A program made the position numbers and the translations under genes. 18,666 nt of DNA, from positions 1 through 18,666 of the forward strand of contig JBKJLF010000879.1 of NCBI GenBank assembly GCA_046597185.1. Reading direction: 5' to 3'. The notes beneath the pieces are model-generated. The model was not told the DNA's origin and made no database searches. It saw nothing but the letters and a program-made list of their open reading frames with translations. Positions 1-8,452 of the stretch are shown here, one piece after another (position 1 is the first letter of the stretch; each line of letters begins with the position of its first letter). Origin of the DNA: CAMBDR01 sp046597185. GTDB lineage: Bacteria; Pseudomonadota; Gammaproteobacteria; Burkholderiales; Burkholderiaceae_D.

Positions 1-2789
1 TTTTCTTGTTCCACCAATTGCGCCTGCGCTTCGTGCAAACTGGCCACCGTGCGCGCCAGCCCTTTGTTGGCGGCTCTTAATTCCTGCTTTTTTATCCGCA
101 ATTCATTAGTGCGCTGGCGTATCTGGGTAACCAGCGCATATTGCCGTTTGCGCAGCACCCTGGTGCGCATTTGTACCAGCGACCACACCAAAGCCACAGC
201 AAAAACCAATACCAAGGCGCGAAACCACCACGTCTGATGCCAGGCTGGCAACACCTGAATCGGGATGATTTGCTGCGCCGGATTCCATTGCCCATTGCGG
301 TTGGAAACGCGTAAATGCAAACGATAATCCCCCACCGGCAAATTGGTGTACGCAGCCAGCCGACGCGTGGCGTCACCTTCAATCCAGTTGGCATCGTACC
401 CCTCCAACCAATAACCGTAGCGATTGCGCTCGGGGGCGGAATAATCCAGACTGGCAAATTCCAGCGCCAGACTGTTGGCTTGCGGTTGCACCGTAATTTG
501 CCGCCTCTGTAGCACACCCGGCCCGGCTGGCTCATTAAAACGCCCCACCGCCAGCGTTTGCCCACCCAATTGCAATTGGGTCACCGCCAACGGTGCCTGA
601 TAGCGCCATGGCTGCAAACTGCCCGGCCGTAGCACCACCAAACCGCCAGCACCACCAAATAATAATTCCCCCTGCTCGGTTCTGGCCCCCGCCCCATTCC
701 AAAAATTATGAAACAAAATACCATCGGCGCGCTGCAATACGCTTACCTTCAAGCTGCCAGGGTCTATCATGGCCAGCCCACCGTCGGTACTGGCCCAGAT
801 CCGGCCTTGTCGGTCTTCCAATAATTTATTCACCAATTGATTATTCAAGCCCTGCGCAATGCCAATGCGCTCAAAGCGCGCAGCATCCGTATCGGCGTTG
901 GGCTGGCGCAAACGCACGATGCCGCCGCCCAGCGTGGCAACCCACAAATGGCCGGACTGGTCAAACAACAGGCTGGTGACGGCCCCGGAAATCATGCCAT
1001 CGCGCCGATTGGGTTGCGGTAAAAACTGGCGCAAACTGCCGCTTTTCGGGTCAAAACGCGCGACGCCTGCATCCCGCGTGCCTATCCACAACACCCCATC
1101 GGGTGCCACTTCCAGCGTCAGGATAAATTGCTGATCCAAGCCTTGCGCCATCGCCACCCGGTGCGCATGCACGCTGCCATCGTTTACCAAATCAACTTGC
1201 CATAAACCATCCGCACCACCCAACCACAGGCTGCTTTGCGCCACGCCGCCGCTTGATACGGTTGAAGATACGGTTGAAGATACAGTTGAAGGTGCGCTGG
1301 AAGGTGCGATAGCCAACGCCCGCACTGCGCTATCACGCACGCGTGGCGCAAGGTTGAGTAATTCGACCCGCCGCCCTTGGCTATCGGCCCGATACAAGCC
1401 ACGCTGCGTGCCCAGATATACCCATCCACCCACAGGCCCCAGCATTTGATTCACCGGATGCGGCGGCAAAGCGCGTTCAGGCTGCTTCACGTCCGGTGCC
1501 AGCCAACGCAATTGCTCGGCCTTGGCATCCACAATATTCACGCCATGGTTGGCCAAGCCCAGCCAGATTTTGCCATCCGGCATGGGCAGCACGCTATACA
1601 CATCAATATCCGCCAGCGCATTGGCCCGCCCCGGCGCACCCAGCAAGGTCAAGATGGCGCTTTGATTCGGATCATGGCGGCTCAAGCCCTCGTTACTGCC
1701 CAGCCAAATCAAACCGGATCGATCCCGCAGCAGCGCCCACACCGAATCATTGGCCAAACTGGTGGCCAGGCTGGCATCATGGCGTAGCCGCTTGGTCTGC
1801 ATGCTGGCACGATCCAACACCACCACGCCATGCCCCAAGGTAGAGAGCCAGATGTGATCGGCATCAATTTCTCGAATGCAAAATACCAAATCATCGTCCA
1901 TATTCGGTATGCTTGCCTGTACCTTGGGGCGGGCATCAGGCCCGGCATCCGGGCCTATCAGGTAAGTGCCATGCCCATCGGTGCCCACCCAGAGATGACC
2001 GTCCCGGCTCACACTCAAACTCAACACCCGGTAGGAAGCGGGTTTGGCCAAGGGCAAGGCCAGTGCTGTAAAGGCACCGGATGCCTGATCCCGATAAAAC
2101 AAGCCATGGTCCGTCCCCAACCACAAGCGCCCCAGTTTGTCACGCGCCAAGGTGCGCACGATATTGCTGGGGAAATGATCGCCAGCCTGAAACAGCGTGG
2201 CTTTTCCGGTGGCCAGATTCAAATGCGTCAAACCACCACGTGAACCAATCCATAAGCCTCCCGCCAATTTGGCCTGGGGCTGGTGATCCTGGCCCAATTC
2301 AGCCGCCGCGTCGGCCAAACTGAGCACGCTGCCCGGTATTGCCCCGGCCATCTTGGCAGGAGTCGTAGCAGATGTCGTAGCCGCCCCACTGGCAGTTTGA
2401 TCAAAGCGCTCAAAACTCTCCGTCAGCGGGTCGTAGCGCGCCAAACCGGCGTTGCCCGTGCCCACCCATAGCTCACCTTGACTATCCATATGCAGGCTAT
2501 GAATAAAACTATCCGGCAAACTGTCGGCCCGATCCGGGTGGAATTGAAACACGCGGAATCGATACCCATCCCAGCGCGCCAGACCACCCTGGGTGCCGAT
2601 CCAGATAAACCCGGATTTATCTTCAAGTAAAGCCGTCACATTCGGATGCGGCAAGCCTTGTTCCACGCTCCAGTGTTGAAATGGCGTACTCGCCAATGAC
2701 GCCCAACGCGGCATGGCCCAGGCTGGCATACTCAAGTAGAACCAGCCCAGCAAACAAACTATTATTTTGTAAAAGCCATGTCGGATCAT
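1..2789 (-). CDS. Two-component regulator propeller sensor, C-terminus outside window ('kinase 1')
   Basis: The frame is open from ATG at 2789 to base 1 (929 codons, no stop), so the gene is truncated by the left edge. The start overlaps the stop of the upstream sensor as ATGA, which suggests translational coupling. Residues 1-25 look like a signal peptide ending AWA. I count 14 regulator-propeller motifs (for example GFIWIGTQGGLARWDGYRF near residue 60 and ELLFGGAGGLVVLRP from 708), enough for two seven-bladed periplasmic propellers. A Y_Y_Y domain follows (about 770-850, with LDYSAPERNRYGYWLEGYD), then a membrane helix starting WWFRAL at 854 and a cytoplasmic coiled coil. The visible end, AQAQLVEQEK, matches the sequence just before the H-box in the other two sensors here, so a histidine kinase core probably follows. 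That is inference: a diguanylate cyclase or other output cannot be excluded. The ligand is unknown. Confidence 0.9.
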   Translation of the reverse strand, partial: MIRHGFYKIIVCLLGWFYLSMPAWAMPRWASLASTPFQHWSVEQGLPHPNVTALLEDKSGFIWIGTQGGLARWDGYRFRVFQFHPDRADSLPDSFIHSLHMDSQGELWVGTGNAGLARYDPLTESFERFDQTASGAATTSATTPAKMAGAIPGSVLSLADAAAELGQDHQPQAKLAGGLWIGSRGGLTHLNLATGKATLFQAGDHFPSNIVRTLARDKLGRLWLGTDHGLFYRDQASGAFTALALPLAKPASYRVLSLSVSRDGHLWVGTDGHGTYLIGPDAGPDARPKVQASIPNMDDDLVFCIREIDADHIWLSTLGHGVVVLDRASMQTKRLRHDASLATSLANDSVWALLRDRSGLIWLGSNEGLSRHDPNQSAILTLLGAPGRANALADIDVYSVLPMPDGKIWLGLANHGVNIVDAKAEQLRWLAPDVKQPERALPPHPVNQMLGPVGGWVYLGTQRGLYRADSQGRRVELLNLAPRVRDSAVRALAIAPSSAPSTVSSTVSSTVSSGGVAQSSLWLGGADGLWQVDLVNDGSVHAHRVAMAQGLDQQFILTLEVAPDGVLWIGTRDAGVARFDPKSGSLRQFLPQPNRRDGMISGAVTSLLFDQSGHLWVATLGGGIVRLRQPNADTDAARFERIGIAQGLNNQLVNKLLEDRQGRIWASTDGGLAMIDPGSLKVSVLQRADGILFHNFWNGAGARTEQGELLFGGAGGLVVLRPGSLQPWRYQAPLAVTQLQLGGQTLAVGRFNEPAGPGVLQRRQITVQPQANSLALEFASLDYSAPERNRYGYWLEGYDANWIEGDATRRLAAYTNLPVGDYRLHLRVSNRNGQWNPAQQIIPIQVLPAWHQTWWFRALVLVFAVALVWSLVQMRTRVLRKRQYALVTQIRQRTNELRIKKQELRAANKGLARTVASLHEAQAQLVEQE
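1255..1290. repeat. Three 12-bp tandem repeats inside kinase 1
   Basis: The units are gatacggttgaa twice, then gatacagttgaa. On the coding strand they encode a Ser/Thr/Val-rich S-T-V-S-type run (about residues 500-512), apparently a loop between propeller blades. The 12-bp unit keeps the reading frame when copy number changes. A related two-copy 12-bp echo (gtcgtag at 2362 and 2374) sits in another loop of the same gene. Confidence 0.75.
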
Positions 2790-5700
2790 GGTGTCCTGTC
2801 GACGCTGAGCGGCAAGCGCAAGGTGAAACAGGTGCCAACATGCAAGACCGATTTCAGCTCGATCGTGCCGCCATGTTTTCGCACAATCCCATGCACAATC
2901 GATAAACCCATGCCCATGCCATCGCCCACGGTTTTGGTGGTAAAGAAAGGGTCAAACACCCGATCCAAATTGGCTTGCGCAATACCGCCGCCATTATCTT
3001 CAAATTCCAGTACCAGGAAGTGATCGTCGATCCGGCTGCGAATTTGCAAACGCCCCGGCTGGCTGGCGCGCACCTCGGCCGGGCGGCTGGCAATGGCCTG
3101 ACAGGCGTTGACGATCAGATTCATAAATACTTGATTCAGTTGCGCCGGCCAACAACTCAATTCGGGGTTGGCCGCCAGATCGCAGATGATTTTGACTTCA
3201 TTGGTGTATTGGGTTTGTACCAAATGCACGGTGGCCAGAATATTGTCACCTACCGCTACCGACTTCCAGTCTGCTTCATCGAGCCGCGAGAAAGTGCGCA
3301 AATCACGCACCAGATCACGAATCCGGGTGGTGCCTTCCTGGATCGCGCCCAGCGACTGAGTCAGCTTGTCAAAGCGATGTTGCAGGGCCAGCATGATTTC
3401 GGGCTGGGAATCATCCCCCGCCAGGGTCCATAAAAATTCATGTAACTCGGTTAAATCATTATTCAGGTTGTATGCGCCAATATGGGCAAAGTTGGAGGGG
3501 TTATTGATCTCATGCGCGATGCCGGCCGTGAGTGTGCCCAGCGACGCCAATTTTTCTTGCTGCAGCATTTGCGCCTGGGTTTGCAGCAGGGTGGCGTTGG
3601 CCGTTTGCACGTCATTGTAAGCGGCCAATAATTCAGTTTGCTTTTCTTGCAACTGCCCGACCCGCTGTTGTACCTGTTGTTCCAACTCTAGCTGGCGCTG
3701 GCGCAGGTAGCGGGTGCGCACCTGTATCAGCGCCCACATCAAGCCCAATCCTGCCAACACCAGCAAGGCGCGCAACCACCAAGTTTGCCACCAAAATGGT
3801 AGCACCTCAATCCGAATGTTGTTGGGGTAGTCGTTTAACAAACCATTGCGATTGCTGCCGCGCAGGTGCAGCGTGTATTCGCCCGGCGGCAAATTGGTGT
3901 AAGAAGCCAAACGGCGGCTGGCATCGGTATTAATCCACGCCACGTCGTAGCCTTCCAGCCAATAGGCGTATTGATTGCGCTCAGGGGCAGAATAGTCAAG
4001 CGCAGAAAATTCTACCGCCAGGCTGTTGGCCTCCGGGGTAATGCGCAGTTTTCTTCCCTCCTGATCATCCGCTTGACCACTGAGTTGGCCACTGAGTTGA
4101 CCATTGAGTTGACCACTGCCGGACACCAACTTGCCGCCAATTTGCAGTTGGGTTACGACCACCGGTGCCTGGTAAGTCCATTCCTTGAGCAAGGCGGGGC
4201 GTACCACCACCATGCCGCCGGAACCGCCAAACAATAATTCATTATGGGCACTTTCGCCACCGGCATGCACCCAAAACCCCAAGATGCCCAAGCCATCCGC
4301 CGTATGCAACATGCGCACCTGCAAGGTCTTGGGGTTGATCACGGCCAAACCATCATCGGTACTCAACCAAATATTGCCTTGCGCATCTTCCTGCAAACAA
4401 TTCACCAAATTATTGGTCAAGCCCTGGCTTTTGCCAATCCGGGTGAATTGCGGTGGCTGCGCGCCCTGGGTTTGCTGCGCCAACGAAATACCGCCGCCCT
4501 GGGTCGCAACCCATAACCAGCCGCGACTGTCGATCAATACACTGCCCACCTTACCCGGCAGCAAGGCTTGCGGCTTGGCGCGATCGGCGACGATGTGTTG
4601 TAGTTGATGGCTATCGCGATGGTAGCGGTACATGCCCTGATTTTGTGTGCCAATCCAAAACCAGCCATCGGCTGCCAGGGTAAAGGTGGAAATGGCGCTG
4701 CTCGCCAAACCGGGGGCGGATTCCACCCGCTGAGCATGCGGCTGAATCTGGTTCAGGTCAATGCGCCATAAACCATCGGACCCACCGACCCATAAAATCG
4801 TCCGATCCAGATAAATGGTTTCATATTCAGCCGAGGCCGCCATCGGTGCAAACTGCACGGCTTCAATTTTTTGACTCGCCACCTCCATGCTGAACAAGCC
4901 CCGGTTGCTAACAAAATAAACCTTGCCCCGATATTGCTCGGAAAAGCCATACACAATGCCCGTGCCGACCACCCGGCCCTGCGGTTCGGGTAAAATCCGG
5001 CTCGCGGTGGCATCAATCCGGTTCAAGCCATCTTTACCCAAACCCAGCCAAATTTCACCATCCGGGCGCGCTGAAACCGAATACACATCATTATTGCTGA
5101 TGCCGGAGCTACCGGCAAACACATTCAGTAGCGCCGTTTGTTGTGGGTCAAAGCGATCAACCCCCAGCGGGGTGGCCAACCAAATCAAGCCGGAGCGGTC
5201 GCGTATCATATTCAATACCGAATTATCGGCCAGACTACTACGCCGCGCCGGGTCATGCCGAATAGGGCGTGAGCGCCAGGTTTGCATATCGACTTCGAGC
5301 ACGCCATCACCCAAACTGCTCACCCACATAATGCCCGGTTTCACTTCATACATAAAGTGGCTCAGTGGCGAGCTACTACTGCCAAACAAAGGCACGGGTG
5401 CGACGGCATCGGTATTGAGATCAAGTACAAACAACCCTTGATTACGCGTGCCGACCCACAACCTGCCATCACTCCCAAGCGCCATTGTGCCGATATTGGC
5501 AGGTTCGGTGGATGCATGTGGCAGTTTGAAGCGCAACCAGGCTGATGCCCCATTTTGCCGCGCCAAACCGTTACGTGTGGCAACCCATAACCGCCCTTTG
5601 CCATCACGCTTGATGGAACGTACCTCGGCATCGGGCAAGCTGCGCGGATCATTGGCACGACTTTGAATATGGCGCACTTTCCCGCTGGAGATGGTGAGAT

Positions 5701-6232
5701 GCTCCAGGCCAGTATGGGTGCCTATCCATAAACCGTCATCACCATCATCACACATGGCCAGTACGGCCACCTTACGAATCCCCTGATCATCAAGCGGTAC
5801 GCGGATAAATGAATCGGTTTGTGCATCATAGCGCGCCAAGCCGCCTTCATTGGTGCCAACCCACAAACGCCCACGCAAATCCAGGTGCAAGCTATAGATA
5901 TAGGTATCGGGCAAGCTGTGGACATCGTTGGCATCCGGCAAATAATTACGAAACCGATAACCATCCCAACGCGCCAGACCACCTTGCGTACCAACCCAGA
6001 TAAAACCGCTGGCATCTTGCGCCAAGGCGGTCGCCCCTAAATTGGGTAAGCCTTGCTCCTGGTTCAAGTGGCGAAAGACAGTATCGGCCAGCGGTGCCCA
6101 GCGCTCTGGCAAACCGTTGGCTTCAGCAGCAGTTGCAGTTGTAGCAGCAGCAGCGACAGGTAATTGTGCGCACCCTGCCAGGCAAAACACATATAAAAGC
6201 AGGCAACGGATAAATTGAGCCAGGAAAGACAC
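2786..6232 (-). CDS. Propeller-type sensor histidine kinase ('kinase 2')
   Basis: This 1148-residue membrane sensor kinase starts at GTG (6232), 3 bp after the stop of the small upstream gene. A GGGTGA stretch serves as a possible ribosome binding site. The N-terminus is a signal sequence with a lipobox-like L18-A-G-C21. Fourteen regulator-propeller motifs run from about residue 76 (GFIWVGTQGG) to 665 (ELLFGGSGG), fitting two seven-bladed propellers. Next come a Y_Y_Y domain (about 735-815), a membrane helix after WW818-819, and a coiled coil. The kinase core is canonical: H-box AGIAHEINNP with phospho-acceptor His907, N-box MNLIVNAC with Asn1042, EDNGGG with Asp1079, then DPFFTTK and GMGLSIVHGI. 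Unlike hybrid propeller sensors of Bacteroides, it ends after the ATPase domain with no receiver or AraC-type output, so it needs a separate response regulator not seen here. The stimulus is unknown. Confidence 0.93.
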   Translation of the reverse strand: MSFLAQFIRCLLLYVFCLAGCAQLPVAAAATTATAAEANGLPERWAPLADTVFRHLNQEQGLPNLGATALAQDASGFIWVGTQGGLARWDGYRFRNYLPDANDVHSLPDTYIYSLHLDLRGRLWVGTNEGGLARYDAQTDSFIRVPLDDQGIRKVAVLAMCDDGDDGLWIGTHTGLEHLTISSGKVRHIQSRANDPRSLPDAEVRSIKRDGKGRLWVATRNGLARQNGASAWLRFKLPHASTEPANIGTMALGSDGRLWVGTRNQGLFVLDLNTDAVAPVPLFGSSSSPLSHFMYEVKPGIMWVSSLGDGVLEVDMQTWRSRPIRHDPARRSSLADNSVLNMIRDRSGLIWLATPLGVDRFDPQQTALLNVFAGSSGISNNDVYSVSARPDGEIWLGLGKDGLNRIDATASRILPEPQGRVVGTGIVYGFSEQYRGKVYFVSNRGLFSMEVASQKIEAVQFAPMAASAEYETIYLDRTILWVGGSDGLWRIDLNQIQPHAQRVESAPGLASSAISTFTLAADGWFWIGTQNQGMYRYHRDSHQLQHIVADRAKPQALLPGKVGSVLIDSRGWLWVATQGGGISLAQQTQGAQPPQFTRIGKSQGLTNNLVNCLQEDAQGNIWLSTDDGLAVINPKTLQVRMLHTADGLGILGFWVHAGGESAHNELLFGGSGGMVVVRPALLKEWTYQAPVVVTQLQIGGKLVSGSGQLNGQLSGQLSGQADDQEGRKLRITPEANSLAVEFSALDYSAPERNQYAYWLEGYDVAWINTDASRRLASYTNLPPGEYTLHLRGSNRNGLLNDYPNNIRIEVLPFWWQTWWLRALLVLAGLGLMWALIQVRTRYLRQRQLELEQQVQQRVGQLQEKQTELLAAYNDVQTANATLLQTQAQMLQQEKLASLGTLTAGIAHEINNPSNFAHIGAYNLNNDLTELHEFLWTLAGDDSQPEIMLALQHRFDKLTQSLGAIQEGTTRIRDLVRDLRTFSRLDEADWKSVAVGDNILATVHLVQTQYTNEVKIICDLAANPELSCWPAQLNQVFMNLIVNACQAIASRPAEVRASQPGRLQIRSRIDDHFLVLEFEDNGGGIAQANLDRVFDPFFTTKTVGDGMGMGLSIVHGIVRKHGGTIELKSVLHVGTCFTLRLPLSVDRTP
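4073..4120. repeat. Four degenerate 12-bp tandem repeats inside kinase 2
   Basis: Units of the form ttgaccactgag are repeated four times with single-base changes. They encode a Gly/Gln/Leu/Ser-rich run (about residues 705-720, of the type GQLSGQLSGQ) between the last propeller motif and the Y_Y_Y domain. The period preserves the frame. Confidence 0.75.
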
Positions 6233-6235
6233 GAT

Positions 6236-6457
6236 TTAATCACCCAATTCTTTAGCGGTGGCGCGGTTTTCCATTAAAGTGCAGCCATACTCGGATGCCG
6301 CCACCTGGGTTTCTATCATCGCCAACAGGTTTTCTAACAATACCTGGTCATGCTCAGTTAAATTTTGCGCCATTAAACGGCATAATGCATTACTCAAACG
6401 AATGTTAACCTGATCCATACGGGTATGTACATCGGCAATTCGACTCTCTAAACTCAT
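6236..6457 (-). CDS. Small helical protein of unknown function, 73 aa
   Basis: I do not recognise this family. The 73-residue product is polar and looks mostly alpha-helical (MSLESRIADVHTRMDQVN at the start), with no signal peptide, membrane helix, HPt motif or HTH that I can see. The gene looks real: a clear GGAG ribosome binding site lies about 8 bases before ATG 6457, and its TAA stop is only 3 bp from the GTG start of kinase 2. It is therefore the first gene of a probable operon with two sensor kinases. A cytoplasmic accessory or regulator of the kinases is a guess from position only. Confidence 0.7.
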   Translation of the reverse strand: MSLESRIADVHTRMDQVNIRLSNALCRLMAQNLTEHDQVLLENLLAMIETQVAASEYGCTLMENRATAKELGD

Positions 6458-6582
6458 AATATTTCTCCGGTTTTTCTAATTGTATGCGAACTCACTGAGT
6501 ATGGAACCATGTTAATGTCGAAAAGTAGCATAAGTGCAGAGTACAATGCACAGCAAATCCCTTTTTCTTATTCCCTGTCAAG

Positions 6583-7134
6583 ATGGCACTTAAATCAATT
6601 ATTTACAAAGCGGATCTGCAAATTGCAGATATGGATCGCAATTATTATCAGGAACACGCCCTCACGCTGGCGCGCCACCCTTCCGAAACCGATGAACGGA
6701 TGATGGTGCGGCTAGTGGCCTTTGCGCGCTATGCGCATGAAGCGCTGGTTTTTGCCAAAGGCTTGTCGGATGTGGAAGAACCGGATTTGTGGCAAAAAGA
6801 TCTCACTGGTGCAATTCAATTGTGGATCGAAGTGGGCCAGCCGGATGAAAAACGCATTCTCAAAGCCTGTGGCCGGGCGGCGCAGGTGGTGGTGATCAGT
6901 TATGCCAGCAATAGCCCGATCTGGTGGAATGGGATAGGTTCACGCGTCGAACGTAGTAAAAATCTGACAGTTTTGAATATTCCCCCGGAAACCAGCCGCG
7001 CACTGGAAAAAATGGCACAGCGCAATATGCAATTACAATGCACAATACAGGACGGCCAAATCTGGTTGACCGCAGGCGATGCCACGGTACAAATCGATTT
7101 CCAAACCCTGAAAGCGGCGGATCAGGGTTATTGA
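6583..7134 (+). CDS. yaeQ: YaeQ family protein
   Basis: The 183-residue product matches the YaeQ family in length and throughout: MALKSIIYKADLQIADMDRN at the start, LTLARHPSETDERMM, the acidic IQLWIEVGQPDEKRI, IWWNGIGSR and the C-terminal LQCTIQDGQIWL. YaeQ proteins adopt a variant of the PD-(D/E)XK nuclease fold. Their cellular role is unsettled; E. coli YaeQ was reported as a multicopy suppressor of rfaH loss. The start is fixed by family alignment (MALK), although the bases before it (cctgtcaag) make a weak ribosome binding site. It is divergent from the small-protein/kinase operon and 54 bp ahead of the oxidoreductase gene. Confidence 0.95.
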   Translation: MALKSIIYKADLQIADMDRNYYQEHALTLARHPSETDERMMVRLVAFARYAHEALVFAKGLSDVEEPDLWQKDLTGAIQLWIEVGQPDEKRILKACGRAAQVVVISYASNSPIWWNGIGSRVERSKNLTVLNIPPETSRALEKMAQRNMQLQCTIQDGQIWLTAGDATVQIDFQTLKAADQGY

Positions 7135-7187
7135 ATTTATTATTGGCTTATAATTTACTTATTATTAAATTCATCCAAGGATCAATT

Positions 7188-8420
7188 ATGGCAGCGCAAT
7201 ATGATGTGATTGTGTTTGGCGCAACCAGCTTTGTTGGTCAAATTTTATGCCGCTACCTGATCGAGCAATTTGGCTTTAACAAAAATTTGAAGTGGGCCGC
7301 AGCCGGACGCTCACAAGCCAAGCTGGAAGAAGTGCGCACCGCACTGGGCCCCAAGGCCAAAAAGCTACCACTACTGGTGGCTGATGCCGCCGACCCGGCA
7401 GCCTTACTGGCCTTATGCCAACAAACCAGGGTGGTGGTGTCCACCGTGGGGCCGTATGCATTGTATGGTGAACCTTTGGTGAAAGTGTGCGCCGAAAACG
7501 GCACCGATTATTGCGATTTAACCGGCGAAGTGCAGTGGATACGCCGTATGGTAGAGCGTTATGAAAGCGTGGCCCAACAATCGGGCGCGCGGATTGTGCA
7601 TTGCTGTGGCTTTGATTCGATTCCTTCCGATATGGGCGTATTTTTCTTGCAACAGCAAGCCATGCAGCGCTGGCAGCAACCCTGCACTGTGGTGAAGATG
7701 CGGGTCAAGGCCATCCGTGGCGGGCCGTCCGGCGGCACCGCAGCCAGTTTGATCAATGTGGTCAAAGAAGCCAGTAAAGATGCGGCCTTGCGTAAAGAAT
7801 TGGCCAATCCGTATTCCATTTGCCCACCCAACCATGGTTTTAGGGCGCGCCAGGCGAATGTTCAAGCTGGCCAATATGATGGCGATTTTGGCGCATGGAT
7901 TGCGCCCTTTGTGATGGCGGCGATTAATACCCGGGTGGTGCATCGCTCAAATGCCCTGATCGGTGGCGCATACGGCGACAATTTCCGTTATGACGAAGCC
8001 ACTATCGTTGGGCGCGGCATCACGGGCATGTTGGGCGCGCAAGTTATGGGCGCGGCCATGGCTGGTTTTATGCTGGCCAGCGCCCTGCCGCCTTCGCGCT
8101 GGGCTTTGCAACGCTTTGTGTTACCCAAAGTGGGCGAAGGCCCCAGTCCTGCTGCGCAAGAAAAAGGGTTTTATGATTTGCGCTTTTTTGGCAAAACCGA
8201 GAATGGCGAAACGCTGCGCGTCAAGGTGAAAGGCGACCGCGACCCCGGTTATGGCTCCACCGCCAAAATGCTGGGCCAGGCGGCGGCCTGTCTGGCACTG
8301 GATGTTTCGAAACAGGATAAGCCGGGTGGTTTTTGGACGCCTTCCACCCTGTTTGGGGAAAAATTGATTGAGCGCCTGACCCAATTTGCCGGCCTGCAGT
8401 TTGAGGTCATCGGGAAATAA
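7188..8420 (+). CDS. Saccharopine dehydrogenase-like NAD(P)-binding oxidoreductase
   Basis: The product is 410 residues and belongs to the saccharopine dehydrogenase NADP-binding superfamily, in the branch often annotated as trans-acting enoyl reductase. A Rossmann nucleotide-binding loop, G11-A-T-S-F-V-G17, follows the first beta strand, with AAAGRSQAKLEEV as the probable cofactor 2'-phosphate region. The family signatures STVGPYALYGEPLV and GTDYCDLTGE follow, then GGPSGGTAAS. A hydrophobic Gly/Ala-rich helix (MLGAQVMGAAMAGFMLA) near residue 280-300 suggests membrane or lipid contact, as in relatives. The frame stays open upstream to 7038 inside yaeQ. I chose ATG 7188 because AAGGA lies 7 bases before it and the Rossmann fold begins directly after it. 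The substrate is unknown. Confidence 0.88.
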   Translation: MAAQYDVIVFGATSFVGQILCRYLIEQFGFNKNLKWAAAGRSQAKLEEVRTALGPKAKKLPLLVADAADPAALLALCQQTRVVVSTVGPYALYGEPLVKVCAENGTDYCDLTGEVQWIRRMVERYESVAQQSGARIVHCCGFDSIPSDMGVFFLQQQAMQRWQQPCTVVKMRVKAIRGGPSGGTAASLINVVKEASKDAALRKELANPYSICPPNHGFRARQANVQAGQYDGDFGAWIAPFVMAAINTRVVHRSNALIGGAYGDNFRYDEATIVGRGITGMLGAQVMGAAMAGFMLASALPPSRWALQRFVLPKVGEGPSPAAQEKGFYDLRFFGKTENGETLRVKVKGDRDPGYGSTAKMLGQAAACLALDVSKQDKPGGFWTPSTLFGEKLIERLTQFAGLQFEVIGK

Positions 8421-8452
8421 TACGATTTCAACCAACCACTATTTTATTTGCC

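Noticed and set aside
92..565. Short minus-strand frames inside kinase 1, and similar long plus-strand frames across the kinases
   Set aside because: They are out of frame with the continuous 929-codon propeller frame, have Trp/Arg/Pro-rich composition and show no family signature. They are shadows.
6236..6457. HPt phosphotransfer protein
   Set aside because: It has no HxxKG-type phosphorylation motif; the only histidines lie in unrelated contexts.
7131..7154. Promoter with TATAAT at 7149-7154 before the oxidoreductase gene
   Set aside because: The -10 is perfect, but the only -35-like hexamer (TTGAAT at 7131) is 12 bp away, which is too close. Co-transcription with yaeQ is at least as likely.
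7038..7187. N-terminal extension of the oxidoreductase frame into yaeQ
   Set aside because: The added 50 residues have no domain sense and overlap yaeQ. ATG 7188 has a good ribosome binding site and begins the Rossmann fold directly.
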